From positions 305,027 to 369,026 of the forward strand of contig NZ_JAQOMR010000002.1 in NCBI RefSeq assembly GCF_028401385.1: 64,000 nucleotides of DNA. The letters run 5' to 3'. The first letter of the stretch is position 1, and the number at the start of each line of letters is the position of its first letter. Positions 39,602-49,943 of the stretch are shown here, one piece after another. The position numbers and the translations under genes were made by a program. This stretch comes from Marinicella algicola (GTDB lineage Bacteria; Pseudomonadota; Gammaproteobacteria; Xanthomonadales; Marinicellaceae). The notes under the pieces are model-generated. The model worked only from the letters and a program-made list of their open reading frames with translations, did no database searches and had not been told where the DNA came from.

Positions 39602-40843
39602 TCAACGCGCACCGGACAGCCGGTCAAACACCGTTTTTTGCTGCGCAATATAGGCGCCGACCTGATCGGGATCGAAAGTCCGGCCATCAAAGAAACCATC
39701 CGGACCGAGAACGAGGCCACCGGCACTGGCACCGACAGGGGTCGGCACCTTCAGAGCACCTTCCACCTTGAGGCTGGCGCCCGGCAGTGGTGTGTGCAGC
39801 GGCTGCAAGGCCTTGCGATAGATATCCGGCCGGTAGCTCATTTTCGCGATCTCGGCGTTCTCGGCGGAGTGATCGCAAAGCCCCCAGCGCACGATCTGGC
39901 TGTAGAACCACAGCGCGTGGCTTTGCCACGGAAAAGTCGCTGCCTTGTCCGAGGTCAGGAAGAAATCCTCGACCGTTCTTTCCGCCGTGTCGCTGATCGC
40001 CACCGTGCCGGAAAGCAGCGGCTTAAGCATGGCTGCATCAACGTTCAGATGATGGGGCGCCGACAGAATAGCGGCAAGTTCCGCGTGATTTTCCGGCTTC
40101 GCCGCCCAGATTGAAGCACGATAAAGACTGCGCAGGAGTGCCGCGACCAGTTCCTCATTCGCGCTGACAAAATCGGCAGGAAGCGCCAGAACCTTTTCCG
40201 GGCTGGAACGCCAGATCTTGGCCTTGACGGTGACGACGCGCGCCACACCCCGACGCGCAGCCATCGTGTTCCATGGTTCCCCGCGCAATAGCCGTCGATC
40301 CGGCCGGCTTCGACCGCGTCCGGCATGAACGGTGGCGGCAGGACCACGATCTCGATATCCCGGTCGGGATCGATACCATTGGCGGCAAGCCAGTAGCGCA
40401 GTTCAAGATTATGGCCGGAAAACACATAGACGACGCCGAACCTCAGACGCGGCAACCCTTCAGCCTTGCGCTTCTCGATCACCCGCTTCAGGGCTGCACC
40501 GGCAGTTGCCGGGTCGAGATCGTTCAGATCGCCCGCATCCTCCATTTCGCGGCCAAGTGCGGACGAGAACCGTGACCGCATTGCCACCGAGCCCCAGCGC
40601 TATCGGCGCGATCAGCTTCGATGATAAGGGAAACAGGCCGAGATTGGCCGCGATCGGCATCGGCGCGAGAATATGGGCCGCCTGAAGATTGCCGACCGCC
40701 AGCCGGTCGCGGATCGCGCTCCATGAGGTCTCGCGCGTGAGGCGAACATTCAATCCCTCCTCCACGAAAAAGCCCCTGGCCTCTGCAGCCAGAACGATGG
40801 CGCTGTCGAGAAGCGGTACAAATCCGATTGAAAGGTCCTGCAT
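39602..40843 (-). CDS. nasS: Nitrate sensor NasS (two frame breaks)
   Basis: Cytoplasmic NrtA-like protein of about 413 residues without a signal peptide (starts MQDLSIGFVPLLDSAIVLAA). In known systems NasS holds NasT when nitrate is absent and releases it when nitrate binds. Family segments include [37 protein letters not shown] and RIDGYCAGEPWN. An extra base near 40571 and a missing one near 40290 compensate. The gene follows nasT with two bases between. Confidence 0.87.
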
Positions 40844-40845
40844 CT

Positions 40846-41436
40846 CTATTTCTCCAGCATCTCGAACGTCATGATAAGGCTTTGGGCCACATCGACAATC
40901 TTGCGGTTCTGGTCCATCGCCGTGCGCCTCAACAGCGCATAGGCCTTTTCCTCATCCATGCCGCGCGATTTCATCAGCAGCGCCTTGGCCCGATCGATGA
41001 CCTTGCGGTTTTCCAGTTGGCTTTTGGCCGCTTCCAGCTCCTGCGCCATGCGTGAAAAAGCATTGAAACGGGAAATCGCCATATCGAGGATCGGCTTCAC
41101 CCGCTCCTGCTTCAGCCCGTCCACGACATAGGCGGAAACGCCAGCATCAACAGCAGCGTGGATCATGTCGGCATCGGAGCGGTCGACGAACATGGCGATC
41201 GGTTTTTTCACCGAACGCGACAGCAAAAACAGGCTTTCCAGCATGTCACGATTGGGATTTTCGATATCGATCACGATCACGTCGGGCGCCTGCCGCTCGA
41301 TAATCCGGGCAACACCGACGAGTTCCTCCACCACGGTAACATTATGGTGGCCGGCCTTGAGCAGGCCCTCCTTGATAATGGCCGCGCGGATCGCATTTTC
41401 ATCGATGACAAGGATCGCCAGATCGCTGTTATTCAT
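40846..41436 (-). CDS. nasT: ANTAR-domain antiterminator NasT
   Basis: RNA-binding regulator of about 196 residues. The receiver-like N-terminus begins LAILVIDENAIRAAIIKEGL; the C-terminal ANTAR helices read RKVIDRAKALLMKSRGMDEE and AYALLRRTAMDQNRKI. Start taken at ATG 41436, as homologues begin just before the DEN motif; an in-frame ATG at 41466 directly after the flavoprotein stop would add ten residues. It should act on the two leader hairpins at 39468-39483 and 45430-45447. Confidence 0.92.
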   Translation of the reverse strand: MNNSDLAILVIDENAIRAAIIKEGLLKAGHHNVTVVEELVGVARIIERQAPDVIVIDIENPNRDMLESLFLLSRSVKKPIAMFVDRSDADMIHAAVDAGVSAYVVDGLKQERVKPILDMAISRFNAFSRMAQELEAAKSQLENRKVIDRAKALLMKSRGMDEEKAYALLRRTAMDQNRKIVDVAQSLIMTFEMLEK

Positions 41437-41466
41437 GAGTAAGGCAGGACCTTCCGCACCAAACAT

Positions 41467-43124
41467 TCAATAGATGTCACGCATATAGCGTTTTTCCTTC
41501 ACGAGCATGTTAACGTAGCCCGCCGCCGCTGCGCGCGATAGCCCGCCATGCGTCTCGGCAATGGCCCTGAGCGCGGCATCAACATCTTTCGCCATCCGCT
41601 TGGCATCGCCACAGACGTAGAAATAGGCTCCGTCCTGAAGCCATTCCCAGAGCTTGCACCCTTGTTCGGCCATCCGGTTTTGAACATAGATTTTCTCCGG
41701 CTGGTCCCGTGAAAAGGCCGTATCGAAACGGCTCAGCAGACCGTTCTTACGCCAGCGTTCCATCTCATCGCGATAGTAGAACCCGCTTTCACGGCTTTGC
41801 TCCCCGAAGAACAGCCAGTTCGGGCCCCTCGCCCCTCGGCCTCGCGGTCCTGCAGGAACGCCCGGAACGGCGCAACGCCCGTACCTGGCCCGATCATGAT
41901 AGCAGGTGCTGCGGGATCGGCGGGCGGGCGGAAATGCGCCTGTTTCTTCACCGCGATCGTGACCGGTGCGGACCCGGCCCGATCCGCGAGGAAGGAGGAG
42001 GCGACACCCTTGCGGCTGCGGCCATGGCGCGCATGGCGCAGCACCGAAACCGTCAGGTGGATTTCGTTCGGCTTCACCTTCGGGCTCGAGGCGATCGAAT
42101 AAAGCCGCGGCTGAAGTTTCTTCAGATGCGCGCAGAACTCCTGTCCATCCGCTGGCTTCGGCGCCATGGCGAGGATATCAGCCACCTGCCGCCCAAAGAG
42201 CCAGTCATTGACCCTCTGCCTGTCCGCGCCGTCCACCAGCGTCTTCAACGTTTCGTCGCCACTACACGCCGCCCACCATTGCAGGAAATTCTGCGTCGGC
42301 TGGGCGATCTCGAAGTGATCGCGCAGGGCCTCGCCAATGCCGATATCGTGCCCGTTCAGGCCGGAAATGGGCGTATCTTCCCGCAATTGCAGATAGCCGA
42401 GGATTTCATCGACCAGTTCCGGACAGTTGCGCGGCATGATGGAGAGCGCATCGCCCGCCTCATAGGCAACCGGCTCCTCGACCCGGAATCCGAACTGGCG
42501 CACCTCCTTGGCGCTGCCTTCGCCGCTCAAAAGCCGGTTGACGCTGAGCGTGGCCGGCACGGCATTCCGGCGCTCCGACGGTCCCGCCTCCGGGGCCTTC
42601 TTCGCCGGTGCCTCGGACCTCGCCGTACCGGAGAACACGGAGATTGCCGCCGCCAGCGCGTCCCCCTCCTCGCCCGCATCAAGCATACGGCATACGGCGA
42701 GACGGTTTGCCCCGAGCTGCCCAAGCCTGGCGTCAAGCTTCCGGCCAAAACCGCAGAACTGGTCGTAGGAACTGTCGCCAAGCGCGATCACGGCATAGGA
42801 AAGCCTCTCGAACCGTTCCGCCTTTGAAAGCGCGGACCAGAAGTCCGCCGCGTGATCGGGCGGATCGCCATCGCCGAATGTGCTGACGACAAAAATCGCC
42901 GGGTTCCCGGCCGCAAGCGCGTGCGGCCCGACGTCGTCGAGCGCCCGCAGCGCGGGCCGATAGCCCGCCTCGCCAAGCGCCACGCACACATCAGAGGCCA
43001 CCATTTCCGCTGTGCCGGTTTGTGACGCGTAGAAGACGGTAACCTGCTGGCCGGTCTGGCACTCCTCCGGCTGCCGCCATGCGGCAAGCTGAGGGTTCAA
43101 CCGCGCCGTCGCCGGTGTTTCCAC
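41467..43124 (-). CDS. NADPH-dependent diflavin reductase, CysJ-like, partner of NasA (frame break)
   Basis: Flavoprotein of about 552 residues: flavodoxin domain ([28 protein letters not shown]), FAD domain ([10 protein letters not shown]), NADPH domain ([36 protein letters not shown]). One base is missing near 41822; the end then reads [18 protein letters not shown] to the stop at 41467. Its start overlaps the 3' end of nasA by 28 bases. It is named after sulfite reductase flavoprotein, but position between nasA and nasT points to feeding electrons to the nitrate reductase. Confidence 0.87.
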
Positions 43125-45245
43125 GACCGTCTTCCCTCGACGCGCCGCAACCTGACCGCTGTCACCTTGAACTCCGGCTGGAGCGAAACCGGATCGACGG
43201 CGTCGCCGGTCACGGCATTGACCGCCAGTTGATCGCCGAACACATCGTTCCAGTGGAACGGCGCGAACAGGGCGCCCGGCGATACCCGGTCGGTGATGAG
43301 CGCCGGCAATACCGCCTCGCCATGACGCGAGGTCAGCGAAATCCGGTCGTTCTTATCGATTTTAAACGCCGCCGCATCGTCGGGATGGATCTCCGCGAAG
43401 GGCGATGGATTGAGCTTGTTCAGCCGGGAAACCCGGCCGGTCTTGGTCATCGTATGCCACTGATGCTGAAGTCTGCCGGTATTGAGGATGAAGGGATAGT
43501 CTTCGTCCGGCACCTCCGCCGGCCCGTTATGCGCACGCGGCCAGAACCGCGCCCGACCGCTTTCGGTCGCGAATTTCAATCGCCCGTCAGGCTTCCGATA
43601 ACGCGCAGGGTTGCGCGCTGTTGTTCTGGCTTCGGATGCCGGCCACTGGATGCTGCCTTGGCGCAGACATTCATGCGTGACGCCGGAGATATCATAACCG
43701 GTCGCGGGATTGGAAAAATGCCGGATTTCATCGAATACCTCTGCCGCGCTCTTATAGGTGAAGGCGTGTTCATAGCCCATGGCGCAAGCCACTTTCGCGA
43801 TGATCTGCCAGTCCGGCAGCGCCTCGCCCGGCGCCGTCGCCGCCGCCGCTGTCAGTGCCATATTGCGCTCGGAATTGACCATGACGCCATCGGCCTCGAA
43901 CGATACCGCCGCCGGCAGGAGGATATCGGCATAGGGCGTGGTTTCGGTTTCGGCATAGGCATCCTGAACCACCACGAATTCAGCGCGTTCAAGCGCTGCC
44001 GTCACGGTCTTGCGGTTGGCGACACTGGCCACCGGATTGGTGCAGATGACCCAGGCGGCCCTGATCTCACCCGCCTTCATCGCCTCGAACATGGTGATGG
44101 TGCCGGTCCCTTCTTCGGCGCGGATCGTGCCCGGCGCAAGGCCCCAGCGCTCTTCGCAGAAGAGCCTGTCGCCCTCAACCAACGCCGAGCGCTGCCCCGG
44201 CAGGCCGGGTCCCATATAGCCCATCTCGCGCCCGCCCATGGCATTCGGCTGCCCAGTCAGCGAGAACGGCCCGCTGCCGGGACGACAGATCTGTCCCGTA
44301 GCAAGATGCAGATTGCAGATCGCATTGGTGTTGAACGTGCCCTGGACCGACTGATTGAGTCCCATGGTCCAGAACGTCATGAACTCACTGGCTGCGAGCA
44401 CCATATCGGCTGTCGCCCTGATGTCCTCAACCTTGAGGCCGGTGATCGCCGCGACCCGTTCCGGCGGATAATCCGCGAGAAAGGCCGGCATCCCAGCCCA
44501 GCCCTCGGTATGGGCCTCGGCAAAGGCCTCATCAACACCGCCCGCTTCGGCAATCAGATGCAGGATACCGTTGAGGAGGGCGAGATCGGTTCCGGATTTT
44601 GGTGCGAGATGTAGGTGAGCCTTTTCGGCGGTCGCCGTGCGGCGCGGATCGACGACGATCAGCTTCGCGCCCTGTTTCACCCGGTCCATCATCCGCAGGA
44701 ACAGGATCGGATGGCAATCGGCCATGTTCGAGCCGATCACCAGAAACAGATCGGCCGTCTCGATGTCATTATAGGATCCCGGCGGCGCATCCGCGCCCAG
44801 CGACAGCTTGTAGCCGGAACCGGCGCTTGCCATGCAGAGCCTGGAATTGGATTCGATATGGCGGGTGCGCAAAAACCCTTGGCAAGCTTGTTGGCAAGAT
44901 ATTGCGCCTCCATCGACATCTGTCCGGAGACATAAAGCGCAATGGCGTCGGGGCCGAGTTCGTCGGCGATGGCGCGCAGCCGTTTGGCCGTCTCGGCGAT
45001 TGCCGCATCGGCGGAGGTCGTCGCGGGCGCAATGTCCGCCCCCTGCGGACCAGCGCGGTTTCGAGACGGCCCGGCGCAGAGATCGCCTCATGGGCGGTCT
45101 TGCCTTTGGTGCAGAGCCGCCCGCGATTGGCGGGATGATCCTTGTCTCCCGACAGCCTGACGATCCGACCGTCCTCGACATCAAGCACCACGCCGCAGCC
45201 GACGCCGCAATAGGGACATACGCTTTTGACACGCTCTACGCTCAT
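43097..45245 (-). CDS. nasA: Assimilatory nitrate reductase catalytic subunit (two frame breaks)
   Basis: Molybdopterin enzyme of about 716 residues reducing nitrate to nitrite in the cytoplasm. The N-terminal 4Fe-4S site is [14 protein letters not shown] with the fourth Cys in GRLCTKGK. Mo-cofactor regions include [24 protein letters not shown] and AGPHxx-like [20 protein letters not shown]. No C-terminal 2Fe-2S domain is present. One G is missing near 45041 and one T near 44882; [20 protein letters not shown] follows in frame. Start ATG at 45245. Confidence 0.9.
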
Positions 45246-45352
45246 CGCAGCCTCCGGCCGTTCTGGTGGTTGCTGACAAGGCGCAAGCGGACATGGCAAG
45301 CAGAATTGATGACCCGCCGGGGTGGCATCGGCTTTCCTCGCTGTCTAGAATG

Positions 45353-45418
45353 AAAACAAAAAAGCCGCGGCATCATGCGAAGCGCTTCCACTTGGGAAAC
45401 GGTTCTCAGATCCGCAGC
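45353..45418 (-). terminator. Attenuator terminator in the nasA leader
   Basis: Read leftward, GCTGCGG (45418-45412) pairs with CCGCGGC (45370-45364), and an inner CGTTTCC/GGAAGCG stem extends the structure; TTTTTTGTTTT follows. The layout repeats that of the nrtA leader: a hairpin with an AATGG loop, then a long terminator, then the gene. Confidence 0.75.
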
Positions 45419-45429
45419 TTTGCGATGGA

Positions 45430-45447
45430 ATGCCCGCCATTGGACAT
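45430..45447 (-). promoter_or_regulatory. ANTAR-type hairpin, NasT target in the nasA leader
   Basis: Read leftward, ATGTCC-AATGGC-GGGCAT: six pairs including one G-T, with a six-base loop AATGGC (A1, G4), nearly identical to the loop in the nrtA leader. Immediately upstream, ATCGTTT-ACG-AAACGAT (45462-45446) forms a strong stem which, with flanking GGAC/GTCC, competes with the ANTAR hairpin for the bases GTCC. Two exclusive folds suit a switch. Confidence 0.65.
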
Positions 45448-45543
45448 CGTTTCGTAAACGATAGTCCGACACGCGACGACTTTCAAGCCGCTGCCTGCCG
45501 ATTTGCCGATGAAGCGGAAAAGCACAAGGGAGGAAACAGCATC

Positions 45544-46026
45544 ATGCCGGTAAAGATCAAACGGGTCTATGACCAACCCGACAACTCCGACGGCCTGCGC
45601 GTTCTCGTCGACCGTCTCTGGCCGCGCGGCCTTTCGAAGGACAAGGCCTGCATCGACCTTTGGGCAAAGGAAGTCGCCCCTTCAAGCGACCTGCGCAAAT
45701 GGTTCGCGCACCGGAAAGATCGGTGGGAGGCTTTTCAACGACGCTATCGCGTGGAGCTTGCGGAAAACGCCGCGCTTGATGAACTCTGCGCAAAGAGCGA
45801 GAAAGACACTGTGACATTGCTCTATGGTGCCCGCGACCCATGCATCAATCATGCGCGCGTCCTTGCGGCCGTGATCGCGGAAAGGAGCAGCTGTCAAACC
45901 GAGGTGGAACGGTCGGACGAGATGCGCGGTGGAGGTGTCATCGCCACCGTGCTTTCTGCACGAACTGGACCCGGCCTGGCTTGGAACGGAAAGCCGCGAC
46001 GACAGCGGCGCACCGGCGGATCGTGA
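45544..46026 (+). CDS. DUF488 family protein
   Basis: Small protein of 160 residues as read. The first 115 match the DUF488 family: IKRVYDQPDNSDGLRVLVDR, LWPRGLSKDKA, LRKWFAHRKDRWEAFQRRY, and HARVLAAVI. The last 45 residues are longer than usual for the family, of low complexity and rich in Arg/Gly, so another missing base late in the gene is possible. Ribosome site GGGAGGAA before the ATG. It is divergent from nasA; role unknown. Confidence 0.75.
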   Translation: MPVKIKRVYDQPDNSDGLRVLVDRLWPRGLSKDKACIDLWAKEVAPSSDLRKWFAHRKDRWEAFQRRYRVELAENAALDELCAKSEKDTVTLLYGARDPCINHARVLAAVIAERSSCQTEVERSDEMRGGGVIATVLSARTGPGLAWNGKPRRQRRTGGS

Positions 46027-46084
46027 AAAATCCGACTGGCAGCCCTCGCACAAGAACCCCGAGCGTGGTAGCCCGGAATAGCGT

Positions 46085-46375
46085 TCAGAGCGACCGTCCG
46101 CCAGACGAGACGATGCTGAATTCGTCGTCTTCGACCCTGCCATCCTCGCGCACGGTCAACCGCCAACGGCGATTGCCGATGCGGAAAGACAAACGCCACC
46201 GCCCCGCATCCTCACCATCACCCCGTTCCACCGACGACCGGACCAGCCCTCTCGCCGTCTTCGCATGCAAATCATCGAGGTTGAGGCCAAAGCGGCGGGC
46301 GAGCCTCTCCGCGCCAATCTCGAACTCGCCGTCCTCGTTGCGTTCGATGAAAAGCGCGGTCTGATCGGCGGTCAT
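46085..46375 (-). CDS. DUF6522 family protein
   Basis: Protein of 96 residues (ALFIERNEDGEFEIGAERLA, then RWRLSFRIGNRRWRLTVRED) that I recognise as the DUF6522 type often carried with nitrate respiration genes in alphaproteobacteria. The start overlaps the stop of the truncated haemoglobin gene by four bases (ATGA), so it is the last gene of the nar operon. No catalytic motif is visible; function unknown. Confidence 0.7.
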   Translation of the reverse strand: MTADQTALFIERNEDGEFEIGAERLARRFGLNLDDLHAKTARGLVRSSVERGDGEDAGRWRLSFRIGNRRWRLTVREDGRVEDDEFSIVSSGGRSL

Positions 46376-46799
46376 GCCCCTCCCCGTTTCCCGGCTGGCC
46401 GGACGGCGCTGCAAGATCGGCGTGCCCGATCGGGCACAGACCGGTCGTATCCTCGCCGCGATGAAAGCCGATGGCCAGACGAAAGGAATGAGCAATCCGC
46501 AGGGCCCTGTCGACAAACAGCGCCGCTACCTCTTTCGGGCAGGTGGCCTCCACCGTCTCGGCAAAGAGCTGCAGCCAGCGCTGAAAATGCCGTTTTTCGA
46601 GTTCGGGGATGGCCAGATGCGGCGGCAACGGACGCCCCTGATACCGCGTGGTGCGCAGCAGCGTTGAGGACCAGAAATCGCACATCCGGGCGAGATGCCG
46701 GGGCCAGCCATCGGCGGCGATCCGACTGTTGAACACCGGCCCCAGCAACGCATCCTCGCGAATCCGATCGTAAAAGCCATGCACCACGGCCTGGATCAT
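46372..46799 (-). CDS. Group III truncated haemoglobin (probable frame break near the end)
   Basis: Globin of about 140 residues: VVHGFYDRIREDALLGPVFN, WPRHLARMCDFWSSTLLRT, YQGRPLPPHLAIPELEKRHF with the proximal His, and FVDRALRIAHSFRLAIGF. After GFHRGEDT the open frame would run through DUF6522; losing one base near 46430 instead gives a stop overlapping the DUF6522 start. Such globins bind NO or O2; its place in a nitrate-respiration operon suggests a role with NO or nitrite by-products, by inference. Confidence 0.78.
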
Positions 46800-46832
46800 C
46801 GTCCGTCCAGAACATCGGGAAGCGGTCTGCCG

Positions 46833-47434
46833 TCAATGATCACCGTGCGTGCGGGTGCGGAACGACCTTTCATTGTCTTGGAACCTCTTTGTGTTGAAAT
46901 TGGAAATTCGGGTTTCAGCCCGGGGGCGATGTGCCTTGAGTTTGGCAGGGTCAGTTTCGATCCGGTCAGCGCCAATCAAATCGAGACAATAGGGGATCGC
47001 CGGAAACACAGCATTCAGACAAAGTTCGATTGACGCCGGACGGCCCGGCAGGTTGACGATCAGGCTCTTCCCGCGCACCCCGGCGGTCTGGCGCGAGAGA
47101 ATCGCGGTCGGCGCCTGCTCGAGGCTGACGCGCCGCATGAGTTCACCAAAGCCCGGCAATTCCTTCTCCAGCACAGACTGCATTGCCTCCGGCGTCTGGT
47201 CGCGCGGCGCCGGTCCCGTACCACCGGTCGTCAGGATGAGATCGGCGCGGGCATTGTCGCAAAGTTCCATCAGCGCGCCAGTCACCGAGGCTGTCCCGTC
47301 CGGGATGATTTTCCGGCGCAGGTCATAAGGGGACGTCACCGTCTCCTTCAACCAGGTCTCGATCATGGCGCCGCTTTGGTCTTCATATTCGCCCGGCTGG
47401 CGCGGTCGGAAACGGTCAAAGCGACAATCAGCAT
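46833..47434 (-). CDS. moaB: Molybdopterin adenylyltransferase-type protein MoaB/Mog (frame break)
   Basis: MoCF-fold protein, starting MLIVALTVSDRASRGEYEDQ after repair and containing DLILTTGGTGPAPRDQTPEA and IVNLPGRPASIELCL. One base is missing near 47392. The usual family end falls near KAHRPRAE; a basic tail of about 20 residues follows to 46833, so the 3' end is uncertain and a second break would extend it to 46796. It lies one base after the moaA stop and serves molybdenum cofactor synthesis for NarG. Confidence 0.83.
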
Positions 47435-47435
47435 C

Positions 47436-48463
47436 TCATCCTCCAAGCTCCGACATCGTCCGTGCGATGCCATCAACGTGGTCGTTTGTAATCGAAAAGG
47501 CGTGCCCTCGGGCTTCATCGCCACCGCGCGCGAGATCAACGCGTCGACGGGCCGATCATCATCGCTTACCCGCAGGGCATCGCGCAAGCCAACCCGCCCT
47601 TCATTTCCCATGCAGGTAAAAAGATCGCCGGTGGCACTGACGCGCAGGCGATTGCAGGTGGCACAAAAATCGCAGGACAACGGCGTAATGAATCCCAACA
47701 GGCCACCGGTTTCGGCGACCCGAACATAGCGCGCCGGCCCGCCGCTGCTGACGGCAAGCGGCTCAAGGGTCCAATTTTTCGAAAGCGTCTCGCGAAACTT
47801 CAACAGGGAAAGAAAGCTCTCCCGGCGATCATGCTGACCGTCGCCGAGCGGCATTTCCTCGATCAGCGTCAGGTCCATGCCGCGGGCATGGGTAAAACGG
47901 ATCATCTCATCCACCTCCTGCTCGAATGCGCCGCGCATGGCAACCGCATTGATCTTGACCCTGAGGCCTGCCGCCTGCGCCGCCTCGATCCCGGCGAAGA
48001 CCCGTTCGATCCGTCCCCAACGGGTGATCGCGCGATAACGCTCCGGATCAAGCGTGTCGAGCGAGACATTCACCCGGCGCACGCCATGGGCAAAAAGCGC
48101 TTCCGCGTAACGGTCCAGCAGCGTGCCGTTGGTGGTCAGCGTCAACTCGTCGAGCGCGCCGGTTTCAAGATGGGCGCCAAGCATGGCGAACAGCGTCATG
48201 ATGTTCTTGCGCACCAGCGGCTCGCCGCCGGTGATCCTGATCTTGCGCACGCCGCGCGCGATGAAGATGCGCGAAAGCCGCTCAAGCTCCTCAAGGTCGA
48301 GGATCTCGCGGCGCGGCAGAAACGTCATGTTCTCGGACATGCAATAGGTGCAGCGCAGGTCGCAACGATCCGTCACCGAAAGCCGGAGATAGGTTGCCGT
48401 ACGGCCGAATCCGTCGACAAGCGGGCAAGGCCCAACCTCCCTTATCGCGCGTTCATGCCGCAT
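47436..48463 (-). CDS. moaA: GTP 3',8-cyclase MoaA (frame break near the end)
   Basis: Radical SAM enzyme of about 342 residues for the first step of molybdenum cofactor synthesis. The SAM cluster motif is CDLRCTYC; SAM-binding ITGGEPLVR follows; the second cluster is in CDFCATCNRLRVSATGDLF and the later Cys of TCMGNEG. One base is missing near 47509, after which the end reads ITNDHVDGIARTMSELGG, with the Gly-Gly tail that MoaA needs. Start at ATG 48463. Confidence 0.9.
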
Positions 48464-49016
48464 CGTCAGTCCTTCCTGCGCGAGCGACGGCTGAAAGGCT
48501 CCAGTCGAGAACCGCGTCAACCTCCGCCGGCAAGGGCTGCGACAGGTCACCGGCAAAGGCGTGCCAGTCATCGAGATAGGCCTCCTTCACCGAAGTTAGC
48601 ATCGGCACGCCTGCCAGAAACGCTGCCTCGAAAACCGAGCGCAACCCGCCGCCCTGCGCTTCTCCCTTGCCGAAACGGTTGAGAATGAGAAGATCCGGCT
48701 GCGTCCCGATCCGAGTCTGGGCAAAAACGGCGGCTTGCGAAAGCGCATTGAAATCCAGCCGGCAACCGCGCGCATGCGCGCCGAGCGCCTGCATGATCTG
48801 CCAGCGCCGTCCGGTCGCAATATCTTCCAGGTCAACGGCGCCGCAGCACTGTCCGTCATCCTTTTCGGCATGCTGGACGAAGCCTTCCACCCGCTGGCCC
48901 CTTGCGCGCAGCCGACGCGCAACCGCTTCCAGAATCCGGTCGGCGGCGTCATCCTGCGTAAACGGGATGAAGGCGAGCGATCTGTTTTCAGATATCGCAG
49001 TTTCCACGATCGCCAT
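48453..49016 (-). CDS. DUF2478 family protein
   Basis: Protein of about 187 residues (FIPFTQDDAADRILEAVARR, LLILNRFGKGEAQGGGLRSV) belonging, as I recognise it, to DUF2478, a nucleotide-binding-like family found near molybdenum enzyme genes. The ATG at 49016 and a GTG at 49019 follow GAGGGGG. It overlaps moaA by 11 bases. Molecular role not established. Confidence 0.75.
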   Translation of the reverse strand: MAIVETAISENRSLAFIPFTQDDAADRILEAVARRLRARGQRVEGFVQHAEKDDGQCCGAVDLEDIATGRRWQIMQALGAHARGCRLDFNALSQAAVFAQTRIGTQPDLLILNRFGKGEAQGGGLRSVFEAAFLAGVPMLTSVKEAYLDDWHAFAGDLSQPLPAEVDAVLDWSLSAVARAGRTDDAA

Positions 49017-49032
49017 CACAACCCCCTCTACC

Positions 49033-49937
49033 CTACTGCACCAGCGGTCCGTCGGCGCCGCCAATCTCAATGCCCTCTATGGAGGCTTCCGCCGCCAGAA
49101 CGGCGATGAACTGCTGAACAGCCTTTGACCAGGAGGCAGCCTCCAGCCAGGCGGCGATGCGCGGCCTGACCGCCTCGAACGGCAATTGTTCCCCGTCGAT
49201 CCGCCGGTCCATGCGGATGATGTGGTAGCCGTAGCGGGTTTCAACGGGCGAACCCGTCACCTCGCCTTCCGGTAGCCGCATCAGCACCGCCTCGAATTCC
49301 GGAACGGTGCTGCCCGGCGAAAGCTGTCCGAGATTGCCGGCATGTTCCGCCGACGGGCAGGCCGACCGAGCCCTCGCCAGTTCGCCGAAGCGAACCGCGC
49401 CGGTTTCCAGATCCGTGATCATCTGCTCAGCCTCCGCGCGCGCCTGCCGCCGGGCGGCCTCGTCGGCCGGATTGGCGGCAAGCAGGATGTGGCTCGCCTC
49501 GAAGATCGGTTCGAGCGGAAACGGTCCCGGTTGTTCTCATAAAACCGGCGGCATTCGACTTCGTCGGCCGAAGGCGCGTCGACCACCATCTCGATCAGCG
49601 CCCGGATCTTCGCATCCTCGGCGGTTTCGTTTCTGCCGTCGGCGGTTGTCTCCGGCGTGCCGGTCACCTGTTCTTCTGCGGCCTTCTGCAGCAGCAGTTC
49701 GCGGATGACAAGCGCCTCAGCCGCCGCCTTCAGCGCTGCTCCGGGATTGTCAGCCGGGTGGTTCTGGGCCTCGGCGAGGATGGCGCTTTCGGCAATTGCC
49801 ACCCCGTTGACGGAAATCTCGGAAAACACCGGTCGCGCTTTCGGCGGGATTTTTGTGTCGACGGCTTGATAGCCGCTGCCAGGTTCGGGTCCGGCGCCGG
49901 ACGTTTGCGGTTGTTGCTGTGTGAAAAGGTTAGCCAT
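49033..49937 (-). CDS. Peptidyl-prolyl isomerase, PpiC/NifM-like (frame break)
   Basis: Parvulin-type protein of about 301 residues. The N-terminal helical part includes ALVIRELLLQKAAEE; the rotamase domain has the LAANPADEAARRQARAEAEQ region, FGELARARSACPSAEHAGNL and ETRYGYHIIRMDRRIDGEQL. One base is missing near 49516 (RFRS to EPIFEASHILL). No signal peptide, so it probably acts in the cytoplasm on nitrate reductase assembly, as expected from its place directly after narI. Confidence 0.87.
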
Positions 49938-49943
49938 TGTGCG

